DNA from: Sulfuriflexus sp.
GTDB taxonomy: Bacteria > Pseudomonadota > Gammaproteobacteria > AKS1
Length of the DNA stretch: 64,000 nt
Direction: 5' to 3'
Assembly (NCBI GenBank): GCA_023134145.1
Contig: JAGLUW010000010.1
Coordinates: forward strand, 124,001-188,000
Part shown: in pieces, positions 38,813 through 48,939 of the stretch
How positions within the stretch are numbered: the first letter of the stretch is position 1
Layout of the letters: every line of letters begins with the position of its first letter
The notes under the pieces: model-generated
What the model was told of the DNA's origin: nothing
The model's database searches: none
The model's input: the letters and a program-made list of their open reading frames with translations, nothing else
Made by a program: the position numbers and the translations under genes

Positions 38813-40252
38813 ATGAATATCACATCAAACACAATCGCGTGGTGGCAGGTAATGCCTAATGTTCTTTGGACAGATTGGTTGATCTACTTGCTGTTGATCG
38901 CGGTGGGTGTGTTTGTTTATCACGCACGACGTCATGAACATTTACGTGCGCCATGGCGTCAAATATTACGTCGTCGCTTGGCCATGAGTTCATGCATTAT
39001 TTTATTGTCGTTTGCGACGATTGGTATGCTGGATTCGATTCATTTCCGTCAGGCGACTGATTTACGTGATGATGGTTCATTACGTTACAGTAATGAGTCG
39101 GTGAGCCTATTTGATCAACTCGTCTTGCCATTAAAAAATAATACCGAGAAAACCTATTCAGCGCCATTTGCGACACAGCTTTATTCTAAAGAAAATATCG
39201 AAGCGGCAGATGGAAGCGTTAGTCGTGATTATCCGAAGTTAAAATATGGCGGTGCACATCTTGATAATGCCGGCCGTGATGCATCAAAAGATATTCAGAA
39301 TCGTATTGTTACAGCAACTTGGCATGCTGCACTGGCAATCGTATTATTAACTCTCCTGTTCGCTATTTGGCAGTCAATGAAGAATAAGACTCAATTAGGC
39401 TGCGTGCTTTTAAAAATGTGGCGGGGTGAGCAAGATGGACTGCCATGGAAAACAGTCATTACTACATTGGGCTCTATTATTTTATTGATTTTCTTGTCGA
39501 GAGAGCTGGCAACCGTCTACCATGTTTTTGGTACTGACAAGGTGGGTCAAGATGTTTTCTACCTAACGTTAAAAAGTATACGTACCGGCTTGGTTATTGG
39601 AACATTGACGACGCTTATTATGTTGCCGTTTGCGATCATGCTGGGAATTATGGCCGGTTATTTCCGTGGCTGGGTTGATGACCTAATTCAATATATCTAC
39701 ACTACATTAAGCTCGATCCCGAGTGTGTTATTGATTGTGGCCGCGGTATTAATGATTCAAGTGCTGATTGATAATAATCCAGATGCTTTTACGACGTTGC
39801 AACAACGTGCTGACGTTAAATTATTAGCACTGTGTTTTATTCTGGGTATTACCAGCTGGACAGGCTTATGTCGTTTGTTACGCGGCGAGTCTTTAAAACT
39901 ACGCGAAGCTGATTATATTCAGGCAGCCCAAGCATTCGGTGTGAGTAACTTTAAAATAATTACTCGTCATATTCTGCCTAACGTTATGCATATTGTTTTA
40001 ATTTTGGTGGTGCTTGATTTTAGTGGCCTCGTCTTGGCTGAAGCCGTGCTTTCCTATGTTGGTGTCGGCGTTGACCCTTCAATGATTAGTTGGGGCAATA
40101 TGATTAATGGTGCGCGGTTAGAAATGGCACGCGAACCGGTTGTTTGGTGGTCGTTAATGGCCGCCTTTATTTTTATGTTGTTGTTGGTGTTAACAGCCAA
40201 TTTATTTGCTGATGCGGTACGTGATGCATTCGATCCCCGTTTAAGAAATTAA
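38813..40252 (+). CDS. Peptide-type ABC transporter permease (OppC family) with enlarged N-terminal half
   Basis: 479 residues where OppC/DppC proteins usually have about 300. The C-terminal 270 residues are a normal permease: the domain entry HVFGTDKVGQDVFY near residue 243, EAA loop YIQAAQAFGVSNFKIITRHILPN and WGNMINGA. The N-terminal half adds extra helices (WLIYLLLIAVGVFVYHARR and others) and a soluble loop between about residues 85 and 170. I chose ATG 38813, one base after oppB; upstream starts overlap oppB without support. Confidence 0.88.
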   Translation: MNITSNTIAWWQVMPNVLWTDWLIYLLLIAVGVFVYHARRHEHLRAPWRQILRRRLAMSSCIILLSFATIGMLDSIHFRQATDLRDDGSLRYSNESVSLFDQLVLPLKNNTEKTYSAPFATQLYSKENIEAADGSVSRDYPKLKYGGAHLDNAGRDASKDIQNRIVTATWHAALAIVLLTLLFAIWQSMKNKTQLGCVLLKMWRGEQDGLPWKTVITTLGSIILLIFLSRELATVYHVFGTDKVGQDVFYLTLKSIRTGLVIGTLTTLIMLPFAIMLGIMAGYFRGWVDDLIQYIYTTLSSIPSVLLIVAAVLMIQVLIDNNPDAFTTLQQRADVKLLALCFILGITSWTGLCRLLRGESLKLREADYIQAAQAFGVSNFKIITRHILPNVMHIVLILVVLDFSGLVLAEAVLSYVGVGVDPSMISWGNMINGARLEMAREPVVWWSLMAAFIFMLLLVLTANLFADAVRDAFDPRLRN

Positions 40253-40285
40253 AACAGGTTTACAGAAATTAATAACTAGATACTC

Positions 40286-42292
40286 ATGAACGAAAATTTA
40301 ATAACAATACGCAACCTTAAAACTTGGTTTGATACACCAAGAGGCACATTACGTGCGGTTGACGGCGTCAGTTTTGATATTCGTAAAGGCGAAACCTTTG
40401 CTTTGTTAGGTGAGTCTGGTTGTGGCAAGTCAATCACGGCCTTATCACTTATGCAGTTAGTTCCTGAACCGGCAGGCCGTATTGCCGGTGGCAGTGTCCA
40501 TTTAGATGGTGATGACATACTGCAATATTCAGAAGCCCGTATGCGTGATGTGCGTGGCAGTCGTATTGCGATGATCTTTCAGGAACCACAAACATCATTG
40601 AATCCGGTTATAAGCATTGGCGATCAAATACGTGAGACGGTTCTTCAACATACATCATTAAAAAATGATGCTGCCAAACAGCGTGTTATTGAATTATTAG
40701 ACTCAGTAGGCATCCCTGATCCAAAACGTCGCTACGAAGAATATCCACATCAACTATCTGGCGGTATGAAGCAACGCATCATGATCGCGATTGCCTTGGC
40801 GGGCGAACCCGATTTGTTGATTGCGGATGAACCGACTACGGCCTTAGATGTAACCATTCAGGCACAGGTTCTAGACCTACTGAAAAAGATTCAAGCCGAT
40901 ACAGGTATGGCTATTCTTTTGATTACACATGATCTTGGTGTCGTTGCTGGTATGGCAGATCGCATTGGCGTTATGTATGCCGGTCAAATTATTGAACAAG
41001 CCGATCGGGAACAGTTCTTCAAAACACCACGCCATCCCTATGCCGAAAAATTGTTTGCATCTTTACCCGGTGATATGAAACGCGGTCAAGCACTGGCTGT
41101 TATTAAAGGTAATGTTCCTGCACTCACACAAGAATTTACTGGCTGTCGCTTCGTTGAACGTTGTGATTACGCTTTGCCCGTATGCAATGACACGGTTCCT
41201 GATTGGTTAGATAGTGATGTGAGTTGTCATCGTTTTGATCCAAATTGGCAAAAATTATTTGCGACGCAACAAGCTCAACAAATGCAGGCTGAGAGTATTA
41301 ATCGCGTTGAACCGGCTGAAGAATTACTACTGGAAGTTAATAATCTAAAGGTTCATTTCCCGGTACATACGGGATTGCTACGCAGGGTTTCTGGTTACGT
41401 TAAGGCGGTTGATGGTGTTTCTTTATCGATACGCAAAGGACACACCTTAGCGCTAGTTGGTGAATCGGGTTGTGGTAAGACAACAGCAGGCAAGGGCTTA
41501 TTACAACTGCTGCCAGTAACCTCCGGTGAAGTGGTCTACGATGGTATGGATCTTTGTCGTCAAAATGCATCGACACTGCGTAAGTTACGTTCTGATCTAC
41601 AGATTATTTTCCAAGATCCGTATTCATCAATGAACCCGCGTATGTTGGTTGGCGATATTATTGCCGAAGGCATGATTGCGCAAGGAATCGCAAAAACTAA
41701 ACAACAACGTAATGACATGACGGCGCAACTTCTTCAGCAAGTTGGTTTGCCTGTTGATAGTGTTAATCGTTATCCGCATGAATTCTCTGGCGGTCAACGG
41801 CAACGTATTTGTATTGCTCGAGCACTTGCAGTTAATCCGAAATTAATAGTTTGTGATGAACCAACCAGCGCGCTGGATGTTTCAGTGCAGGCGCAAATAC
41901 TGAACTTGTTACAGAAACTACAGTCTGAATTACAGTTATCTTTTTTATTCATTACACATAATATTTCTGTTGTGGAGTATTTGGCACATGAAGTGGCGGT
42001 TATGTATCTAGGGCGTATTGTTGAGCAAGGCCATGTAGATGAAGTTCTGCATAGTCCTAAGCATCCTTATACGCAGGCCTTGTTGTCAGCAGTACCGGTT
42101 ATTGACCCAGCTACACAGCAGGAAATAATTCATCTCGAGGGCGATCTACCATCACCACTGAACCCGCCGATGGGTTGTCACTTTCATCCACGTTGCACAC
42201 ATGCTACGCAAGCATGTAAAGATCATTATCCACAAGCAGTTAGTTTCTCAGGAACACACACCGTGAGCTGTCACCTCTATGCCACTTCGTAG
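40286..42292 (+). CDS. Fused peptide-type ABC transporter ATPase (OppD-OppF fusion)
   Basis: 668 residues containing two ABC domains joined head to tail. Domain 1 (about 5-260) has Walker A GESGCGKSITA, signature LSGGMKQRIMIA and Walker B LLIADEPTTALD. Domain 2 (about 345-600) has GESGCGKTTAGK, FSGGQRQRICIA and LIVCDEPTSALD. Each is followed by the oligopeptide C-terminal Cys-rich motif (GCRFVERCDYALPVC, GCHFHPRCTHATQAC). The fusion is as in E. coli YejF, so the operon resembles Yej/Opp systems for peptides. Confidence 0.94.
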   Translation: MNENLITIRNLKTWFDTPRGTLRAVDGVSFDIRKGETFALLGESGCGKSITALSLMQLVPEPAGRIAGGSVHLDGDDILQYSEARMRDVRGSRIAMIFQEPQTSLNPVISIGDQIRETVLQHTSLKNDAAKQRVIELLDSVGIPDPKRRYEEYPHQLSGGMKQRIMIAIALAGEPDLLIADEPTTALDVTIQAQVLDLLKKIQADTGMAILLITHDLGVVAGMADRIGVMYAGQIIEQADREQFFKTPRHPYAEKLFASLPGDMKRGQALAVIKGNVPALTQEFTGCRFVERCDYALPVCNDTVPDWLDSDVSCHRFDPNWQKLFATQQAQQMQAESINRVEPAEELLLEVNNLKVHFPVHTGLLRRVSGYVKAVDGVSLSIRKGHTLALVGESGCGKTTAGKGLLQLLPVTSGEVVYDGMDLCRQNASTLRKLRSDLQIIFQDPYSSMNPRMLVGDIIAEGMIAQGIAKTKQQRNDMTAQLLQQVGLPVDSVNRYPHEFSGGQRQRICIARALAVNPKLIVCDEPTSALDVSVQAQILNLLQKLQSELQLSFLFITHNISVVEYLAHEVAVMYLGRIVEQGHVDEVLHSPKHPYTQALLSAVPVIDPATQQEIIHLEGDLPSPLNPPMGCHFHPRCTHATQACKDHYPQAVSFSGTHTVSCHLYATS

Positions 42293-42659
42293 CACCGATA
42301 GCATTGTCTTTGTTTACAATGCCGACAGTGGTTTATTTAATTTGCTCAGTGATATGGCGCATAAATTGATCTCACCACAAACCTATGATTGCCAACTTTG
42401 CATGTTAACGCACGGTCATTTGGGGATGCATGATCAATGGCATGAATATTTAGAAAGCTTGAATGCCAAAACAGAATTTTTGCACCGTGATGAATTTGTC
42501 AAAAAATATCCCGAGCACGATGCCGAACTGCCAGCGTTATTTCTAAGTCGGGATAATGTGGTTGAGCTATTGGTAGCAGCAAGTACGATTGCAGACTGCT
42601 CAACGATGGAAATGCTAATACATCAAGTTGATGCAAAAATTGAAACTGTACCTGCTTAG
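42279..42659 (+). CDS. Conserved-looking hypothetical protein after the ABC operon
   Basis: 126 residues, start ATG overlapping the ATPase gene by 14 bases in another frame. Begins SIVFVYNADSGLFNLLSD, then a CQLC pair (residues 38-41) and THGHLGMHDQW. The early beta strand plus CxxC recalls a small thioredoxin-like or thiol fold, but I do not recognise the family. The overlap suggests coupling to the importer. Convergent with mltD. Confidence 0.65.
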   Translation: MPLRSTDSIVFVYNADSGLFNLLSDMAHKLISPQTYDCQLCMLTHGHLGMHDQWHEYLESLNAKTEFLHRDEFVKKYPEHDAELPALFLSRDNVVELLVAASTIADCSTMEMLIHQVDAKIETVPA

Positions 42660-42668
42660 TTAGCTTGG

Positions 42669-44336
42669 TTAACTACTTTGGCGAGTAACATCGACAAACA
42701 GTTTAATGCGTTGGCCTGGTTGCAAGTATTTATTCTTCTTGATGGTGTTCCAACGTAATAAATCAGTAATCCGCACACGAAAACGTGAGGCAATTCTTGC
42801 TAGCGAATCACCACGACGAACCACGTAGTTAATCCGTTGCATAATCGCCTTGCTGCGAGGAGCTGGAATCGAATGAGTCAGCGTACTCGCGATTTTAGCA
42901 TTCTTAGTCCAAACAATGAGCTTTTGACCACGTTGTAGAACATCACGTGGTGCCATGGCATTCCATTTAGCCAAGGCACGAACATTGACTTTGTACTTAC
43001 GAGACAAGTCCCACAGGTTATCACCACCGCGTACGATGTGAATAACTTTATGGCGGCCTGATTTAGGTGAGTTAAGAATCTTCTTCTTGCGTTGGGTTTC
43101 ACTTAAACGATAAGTACGCGCACTCTTTGAAGCAACAGGAATAACTAAGTTTTGGCCTAGGCGAATTAAGTTACGGCGCAGGCGGTTACTACTTTTTAAT
43201 AGTGCCACGCTAATACGGTATTTATCGGCAATATGGCTAAGTGTTTCGCCAGACTTAACCTTGTGGTGTTTCCAGCGCATGCGCTGTGAATCAGGCAAGC
43301 TAGCGATCTTAGTTTTAAAGGCTTCAGCCTTGTCTACAGGGATAAGTAAGTAGTGAGGGCCTTTAGGCGCGGTTGCCCAGCGATTAAAACCAGGATTGAG
43401 TTTGTACAATTCATCAAGACTGATGTCGGCCATTTCAGCGGCAAGTGCTAAATCAATCTGGCTCTTGGTCTTAACGCGAGTAAAGAACGGTTTGTTTTCA
43501 AGTGTCGCAAGTTTGATGCCGTGACTTTCAGGATCGCCAATAACCTTGGCAATCGCAAGTAAGCGAGGTACATAGCTACGGGTTTCTTTTGGCAGGCGTA
43601 GTGACCAGAAGTCTGTTGGCTTGCCACGTTTCTTATTACGACGAACAGCTTTTAAAACAGTGCCTTCACCAGAATTATAAGCAGCAAGTGCCAACATCCA
43701 GTCGCCTTTAAAAATTTTATTGAGTCGTTGTAAATAATTCAGTGCAGCTTGAGTTGAAGCATAAACATCACGACGACCGTCATACCACCAATTTTGTTTT
43801 AATCCATAGTGACGCCCTGTACCTGGAATAAATTGCCAGATACCTGCTGCACGCCCGTGTGAATAAGCGAAAGGTTGGAATGCGCTTTCAACAATCGGTA
43901 ATAGAGCAATTTCACCCGGCATACCGCGTTTTTCGATTTCACTAATAATGTAATGCATGTAAGGCGTGGCACGTACATTAACGCGATCCATGTAATTTGG
44001 ATGACGCGCATACCAATCGATTTCACGTTGGATACGTTTGTTCTCTAAAGGAGGCAGGCTGTAGTTATTGCGCAAGCGAGCCCAAACATCCGTTGCTTCA
44101 GCTGGTAGCGCAGGAAAATCTGCGGTAGTCGGCTCGGTAACATCGTTAACAGAAGTCGTGGCAATAGAATTTACGCTTTGTTGTTCTGACACAGCGGGTG
44201 CAGATAACTCAACAGATTCAATGACGACTTCTTGAGTAATTTTAGGGCTCGTTGTACAAGCCGAAAGAAGTAGGCAAGCAGCAAGACTGCTTACTATGCG
44301 AGGCGTGGCGCCACGCAGCAAAAATTGGGATTTCAT
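42669..44336 (-). CDS. mltD: Membrane-bound lytic murein transglycosylase D
   Basis: MltD cleaves the glycan strand to 1,6-anhydromuramyl products. About 555 residues. The lipobox is LLLSAC (Cys near residue 27). The SLT domain has the catalytic Glu in LLPIVESAFQP, then GRAAGIWQFIPGTGRHYGL and LAAYNSGEGTV. Three LysM domains follow (VKSGETLSHIADKY, VRGGDNLWDLSRKY, VRRGDSLARIASRF). I chose ATG 44336, with AAGGAAG nine bases upstream; the frame is open to 44381 but that would put 15 residues ahead of the signal. Confidence 0.95.
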   Translation of the reverse strand: MKSQFLLRGATPRIVSSLAACLLLSACTTSPKITQEVVIESVELSAPAVSEQQSVNSIATTSVNDVTEPTTADFPALPAEATDVWARLRNNYSLPPLENKRIQREIDWYARHPNYMDRVNVRATPYMHYIISEIEKRGMPGEIALLPIVESAFQPFAYSHGRAAGIWQFIPGTGRHYGLKQNWWYDGRRDVYASTQAALNYLQRLNKIFKGDWMLALAAYNSGEGTVLKAVRRNKKRGKPTDFWSLRLPKETRSYVPRLLAIAKVIGDPESHGIKLATLENKPFFTRVKTKSQIDLALAAEMADISLDELYKLNPGFNRWATAPKGPHYLLIPVDKAEAFKTKIASLPDSQRMRWKHHKVKSGETLSHIADKYRISVALLKSSNRLRRNLIRLGQNLVIPVASKSARTYRLSETQRKKKILNSPKSGRHKVIHIVRGGDNLWDLSRKYKVNVRALAKWNAMAPRDVLQRGQKLIVWTKNAKIASTLTHSIPAPRSKAIMQRINYVVRRGDSLARIASRFRVRITDLLRWNTIKKNKYLQPGQRIKLFVDVTRQSS

Positions 44337-44537
44337 GAAACGGATCTTCCTTCGAAACAGCATTATATTTTTCTGTTGCACATGTTAGTTTTCTCTCAGC
44401 AAGGAATCAACTCTATAAACAGGGTATTTAGTAGAACATGGAGGCCGTAGCTGAACTGAGGGGTTTGTCACATTAAAGAACATTGACACAAACTTCTGTG
44501 TAATACTTGATCTTAAAGGGGTTTTGGTTAGCAGCAT

Positions 44538-45290
44538 ATGCAAAAGCACTCTCATCAAGCATTTAGAGACTGGTATCAAAGTCATCTTGGTCAATTGCTG
44601 GCTGAAACTGAGGTTGAGCATTTAAATGAGCTATTGCCGGACTTGTTTGGATTTCACTTATTACAGATAGGTGTACATGGTAGTGAAGTGCTTTGCCAGT
44701 CCAGCCGTATTACGCACCAAGTGCAGCTGGAATGTGATATCGAGATAACATCGAGTCTCTATGGTCATGCTTCACGCCTGCCATTTGCTAATGAAAGTAT
44801 TGATGTGTGTGTGGTGAGCCATGGTTTGGAATTTGACGAAGACCCACATGCTATCCTGCGTGAAATAGATCGAGTATTGATCCCCGAAGGCCATGTTGTC
44901 GTATTAGGTTTTAATCCATATAGTTGCTGGGGTGTGAATCGTCTGTTTAGAGCATGGCGTAAACAGCAACCGTGGCAGGGAAAGTTTTATGGCCGCACAC
45001 GCTTGAAAGATTGGTTAAGCGTGTTGGGCTTTGATTGTACTTACACGAGTGGTTTATTTTTTCGACCGCCAGTACAGCATGAGAAATTTATGCAGAAGTT
45101 GGCATTCATGGAAAAATATATTCCAGCATGGTTAAATTTTATTGCTGGCGTTTATGTGGTTGTAGCGCGCAAACGAACCAGTACCCTGACACCGATTGGT
45201 CCGCGCTGGCGGACGCAACGTAAAAAGATAATAGGTGGTGGCTTGGTAGAGCCGAGCACCCGAGGAATACATTGTGACCGAACACGTTGA
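44538..45290 (+). CDS. SAM-dependent class I methyltransferase
   Basis: 250 residues. A Rossmann-type methyltransferase of the type-11 kind: LLQIGVHG near residue 41, acidic strand end [26 protein letters not shown] and [22 protein letters not shown]. The position before rnhA and dnaQ matches E. coli yafS, whose substrate is unknown. The 3' end overlaps rnhA by 17 bases. Confidence 0.88.
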   Translation: MQKHSHQAFRDWYQSHLGQLLAETEVEHLNELLPDLFGFHLLQIGVHGSEVLCQSSRITHQVQLECDIEITSSLYGHASRLPFANESIDVCVVSHGLEFDEDPHAILREIDRVLIPEGHVVVLGFNPYSCWGVNRLFRAWRKQQPWQGKFYGRTRLKDWLSVLGFDCTYTSGLFFRPPVQHEKFMQKLAFMEKYIPAWLNFIAGVYVVVARKRTSTLTPIGPRWRTQRKKIIGGGLVEPSTRGIHCDRTR

Positions 45291-45720
45291 AATTTTTACC
45301 GATGGCGCTTGTCGCGGCAACCCTGGCCCAGGAGGCTGGGGCGCATTGTTACGTTTTAAAGGTAATGAAAAAACCATTAAAGGCAGTGAAGCAGAAACAA
45401 CCAATAACCGTATGGAATTAATGGCGGCGATCAGTGCTTTAGAAGCATTAACTCAACGCTGTAATGTGAAGTTAACGACTGACTCAAAATACGTGTTGCA
45501 GGGCTTGACCGAGTGGATGCCAAACTGGAAAAAACGACATTGGCAAACTGCAGCGAAGAAACCAGTTAAGAATGTCGATCTATGGAAGCGTCTGGATACA
45601 GCAGCACAGGCGCATGATATTGATTGGCATTGGGTTAAAGGTCACAGTGGCCATGCTGAGAATGAATTAGCCGATCAGCTTGCGAATGAAGCGGTTGATG
45701 AAATGCTTGCAGCAAGCTAA
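45274..45720 (+). CDS. rnhA: Ribonuclease HI
   Basis: RNase HI cuts RNA in RNA:DNA hybrids. It is 148 residues with the four acidic catalytic residues in [32 protein letters not shown] and [14 protein letters not shown] start with GAGG (45262-45265) eight bases upstream. In E. coli rnhA and dnaQ are divergent neighbours; here both point the same way. Confidence 0.97.
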   Translation: MTEHVEIFTDGACRGNPGPGGWGALLRFKGNEKTIKGSEAETTNNRMELMAAISALEALTQRCNVKLTTDSKYVLQGLTEWMPNWKKRHWQTAAKKPVKNVDLWKRLDTAAQAHDIDWHWVKGHSGHAENELADQLANEAVDEMLAAS

Positions 45721-45782
45721 ACCTATAGTCATATTCAATCTTAACTATTGCAACTATCACGAGAAACCGTTCCAATATTCCT

Positions 45783-46496
45783 ATGAGACAAATTGTACTT
45801 GATACAGAAACTACCGGCTTAGATGCCAATGATGGCCACCGAATTATTGAAATCGGTTGTGTTGAATTGCTTAACCGCCGCCTTACAGGTAATGATTTTC
45901 ATCAATACCTACAGCCAGACCGTGAAATTGATGTGGGTGCGATGGAAGTACATGGCATTAGCAATGAAAGTCTGTTGGACAAACCTCGTTTTGAAGAAGT
46001 TGTCGCCGATCTGGTTGATTATCTAAAGGGTGCAGAATTAATTATCCACAATGCACCATTTGATGTTGGTTTCCTTAATATGGAACTAACGCGCTGTGGT
46101 AGCAGTGACACGATTGAAAGCTTGTCGACGGTGATCGATAGCTTGGTGATGGCGCGACAAAAACACCCCGGCCAAAAGAACAACCTAGATGCCTTATGTA
46201 AACGTTATGAAGTAGATAATTCACAACGTGATCTGCATGGCGCCTTACTTGATGCGCAAATTTTGTCCGATGTTTATTTGGCAATGACCGGCGGTCAAGG
46301 TGCTTTGTTATTAGATGGCTCGGTGGATGCGAGCGGCATGAAACTGGCAGAAAAGATTGTTCGCGTGGATGCCGACCGTGCGCCAACAAGATTGATTCAG
46401 CCTACCGAAGAAGAAGCAGTATTACATGAGTCACGACTCGATGCGGTAGATAAAACTTGTGAGGAAGGTGCTATTTGGCGAAGGGAATTATCTTAA
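45783..46496 (+). CDS. dnaQ: DNA polymerase III epsilon subunit (3'-5' exonuclease)
   Basis: Proofreading exonuclease, 237 residues, normal length. The DEDDh motifs are all visible: LDTETTGLD (Exo I), IHNAPFDVGFLNME (Exo II) and DLHGALLDAQILSDVYL (Exo III). The C-terminal tail that binds the alpha subunit is present. A strong terminator follows. Confidence 0.97.
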   Translation: MRQIVLDTETTGLDANDGHRIIEIGCVELLNRRLTGNDFHQYLQPDREIDVGAMEVHGISNESLLDKPRFEEVVADLVDYLKGAELIIHNAPFDVGFLNMELTRCGSSDTIESLSTVIDSLVMARQKHPGQKNNLDALCKRYEVDNSQRDLHGALLDAQILSDVYLAMTGGQGALLLDGSVDASGMKLAEKIVRVDADRAPTRLIQPTEEEAVLHESRLDAVDKTCEEGAIWRRELS

Positions 46497-46523
46497 GCCG
46501 TTTGTTAATTATGTCAGAAATAA

Positions 46524-46550
46524 AAAAAGCCCGTCATCGACGGGCTTTTT
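46524..46550. terminator. Bidirectional terminator between dnaQ and thioredoxin gene
   Basis: AGCCCGTC (46528-46535) and GACGGGCT (46539-46546) with loop ATC, A run before and T run after. Serves both convergent genes. Confidence 0.92.
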
Positions 46551-46572
46551 AGTTGTTCGTATGCAGCAATAA

Positions 46573-46947
46573 TTAGCTGTTTGCTTTCTCTTTTTCTTGT
46601 TCCGCAACTTGCTTACGCACTTCATCCATATCAAGCGCTTTTACTTTACCGACAATCTCATTTAGCGCCGCTTCTGGTAGCGCACCCGGTTGTGAGAAGA
46701 CAATAATATTGTCACGGAAAATCATCAGCGTAGGAATAGAACGAATTTGGAACATTTGACCTAGTTCCTGTTCTTCTTCGGTATTGATCTTGGCAAAGGT
46801 CACATCGGTATTTTCAGCGGCAACCTTTTCAAAAACAGGGGCAAATCCCTTACAAGGGCCACACCATGGCGCCCAAAAATCCAATACAACAATATCGTTG
46901 CTATCTAGTGTGGACTGTAAGGTGTCCTTGGTTAAATCGACGGGCAT
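46573..46947 (-). CDS. Thioredoxin
   Basis: About 124 residues. The active site is WAPWCGPCKGFAPVF near residue 28, with cis-Pro in RSIPTLMIF. It lacks the N-terminal zinc ribbon of TrxC. The C-terminal tail (VAEQEKEKANS) is about 15 residues longer than in classical Trx1. ATG 46947 has AGGAGG eight bases upstream, better than ATG 46953. Confidence 0.92.
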   Translation of the reverse strand: MPVDLTKDTLQSTLDSNDIVVLDFWAPWCGPCKGFAPVFEKVAAENTDVTFAKINTEEEQELGQMFQIRSIPTLMIFRDNIIVFSQPGALPEAALNEIVGKVKALDMDEVRKQVAEQEKEKANS

Positions 46948-47091
46948 GTTCATATCCTCCTAAAATATCAGTATTCACTAATATAATGGCAAATTATCAG
47001 AATACAAGACGCTACAGGTCAAATTTATGTTCAGATTCTCAATATATGATAAATGGAGCCTGGAATAAGATCGATTTACTCAGTCCAAGAA

Positions 47092-48939
47092 TTACTCTGA
47101 TGTCGGTTCGGCAAGAGGCAGAGTTACCCAAAATTCAGTACCAAAACCATATTCGCTCTCAAATCCAATCTCACCCCTCATTTGTTCAATCAATTGCTTA
47201 GTAATGATAAGCCCAATGCCGGTTCCCTCGACTAGTTCTACGTTTTCATCATCACGTGCAAAGGGTTCGAATACTTTGTCCTGAAATTCAGGTTTTATTC
47301 CCATACCGGAGTCTTTGATTTTTAATTCACATAAACCGTGAGATTTTTTTTCAAGTACAATATCTATATTTCCATTTTCAGCATTGTATTTAACAGCATT
47401 ACTTAATAAATTTATAAAAATCTGTTGTAACCGTTTACGATCGGCGGTGATAAGGCATTCAGAACATTTATCAGTATTGATGGTAATATTTTTTTTATTA
47501 GATATTGGCGAAATAATGTCTAAGCTATTTTTTAAAACCTGATTACATAGAACTTCTTCCAATTCAAGATCGGCTTTTCCTGATTCAATTTTAGCCAGAT
47601 CAAGAATTTCATTAATGAGTGATAATAAATAATGCCCTGCAGTAAGGATCTCATCAATACTTTCTAGTGTTTCCCCTTTTTCAATATCTTTCTCATCTTC
47701 TACATCTAACTTCATTAGTTGGCTAAACCCAAGAATAGCGTTTAGTGGTGTGCGTAATTCATGACTCATATTGGATAGAAATTCAGATTTAGCCTGATTT
47801 GCATCTTCAGCTTTTAATTTTTCTGTTGCTAGCTCTTTTGTACGCGCAGCAATAACATTTTCTTGACCGAGCTGGTGCTGCCTGAGCTTATATTCCGATG
47901 CATTTAACTTTCTATTAATTGACAATAAGTAGAAGGTATAAAAAATAATGGCAGTAATGAAACATAACAATAATAAAATTGTTTGCCAGTGCTTATCCCA
48001 AATTTGAGCAAGTGTAATATGTTGTTGTTCCAGTTCAGCTACAAGCTTATACACTTCACTGTAATTTAAAGGAGCAGTCCAATTTTCATATCCACCTGTA
48101 ATTGCAGCGGGGGAGTTGGCTTGGATATCTAGTAAGGTACGGAATACTTTATTTGCTACTTCGGAAGGTATATGTGGTAAGACAGCAAATGGCCACTCAG
48201 GATAATGTTGTGTACTGTGTAAAGCAGACAGATTGTCTTGATGTGAATTTAGCACCTTAACCGCATTGGATTTTATTTTCCCTTGGGCTATTAATTGTTC
48301 AATGATACCTGTACGTACGACACCGATATCAACGTTGCCAGCTAATACTGAATGTACGACAGATTGGTGTGTGTGATCAGGTGAAAATAAAATCTCACTA
48401 CTATGGTCGTGAGGATCAAATCCGGCATGATTTAATTCACGCAAGGCCATCAACCAACCGCCAAAGGCTTCTTCATGTACCCCCATGATGCTTTTGTTAG
48501 GGATATCGGAGAGACTATTAATATCACTTTTATCTGAACGGGTAATAATGGCAGCGGCAAAGACCGTTGATGCCACGCCATTTGGTTGTTTTTTATTCAG
48601 TGTTAAAAGGCTTGTTACATTGGATTGTTTATTTAATTCAATATATGCCAATGGATTGGTTAGAACAAAATCAATGTCTTTATTCTTCACGGCGAAGCGC
48701 ATTTTTTGGAAACTAACAATGGGAATTAATTCAAATCGATAACCATCAATGTTTTGATTTAAAACATTGATGGTTTTTGCCCATTTCTTTTTTGTTGCGT
48801 CAACACCGCTGTGGGAACGTATACCCACCTTTAGAACCTTCTCAGTGGGTATCGAGTCTAGTGCACTTGATGTAGCAGGCGCTATCATCATGAATATGAG
48901 ATAGAAAAAGATACTTTTGTTCAATGCTTGGTATTTCAT
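47092..48939 (-). CDS. PhnD-like periplasmic sensor histidine kinase
   Basis: 615 residues with a fused plan: signal sequence (1-26), a PhnD/phosphonate-type substrate-binding domain as extracytoplasmic sensor (about 35-295; KVLKVGIRSHSG, DIDFVLTNPLAY, SVLAGNVDIGVVRTG), one membrane helix at about 317-339, a coiled coil, HisKA with the phospho-His in SNMSHELRTPLNAILGF near residue 391, and HATPase_c with NLLSNAVKYN, DSGMGIKPEFQDKVFEPF and GTGIGL. There is no receiver domain and no response regulator next door, so the output partner is elsewhere. No phosphonate genes are nearby; the ligand is unknown. Confidence 0.9.
   Translation of the reverse strand: MKYQALNKSIFFYLIFMMIAPATSSALDSIPTEKVLKVGIRSHSGVDATKKKWAKTINVLNQNIDGYRFELIPIVSFQKMRFAVKNKDIDFVLTNPLAYIELNKQSNVTSLLTLNKKQPNGVASTVFAAAIITRSDKSDINSLSDIPNKSIMGVHEEAFGGWLMALRELNHAGFDPHDHSSEILFSPDHTHQSVVHSVLAGNVDIGVVRTGIIEQLIAQGKIKSNAVKVLNSHQDNLSALHSTQHYPEWPFAVLPHIPSEVANKVFRTLLDIQANSPAAITGGYENWTAPLNYSEVYKLVAELEQQHITLAQIWDKHWQTILLLLCFITAIIFYTFYLLSINRKLNASEYKLRQHQLGQENVIAARTKELATEKLKAEDANQAKSEFLSNMSHELRTPLNAILGFSQLMKLDVEDEKDIEKGETLESIDEILTAGHYLLSLINEILDLAKIESGKADLELEEVLCNQVLKNSLDIISPISNKKNITINTDKCSECLITADRKRLQQIFINLLSNAVKYNAENGNIDIVLEKKSHGLCELKIKDSGMGIKPEFQDKVFEPFARDDENVELVEGTGIGLIITKQLIEQMRGEIGFESEYGFGTEFWVTLPLAEPTSE

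Noticed and set aside
47092-48939. Phosphonate transport locus
   Set aside because: The PhnD-like part is fused to a histidine kinase; no phnC, phnE or C-P lyase genes are present.
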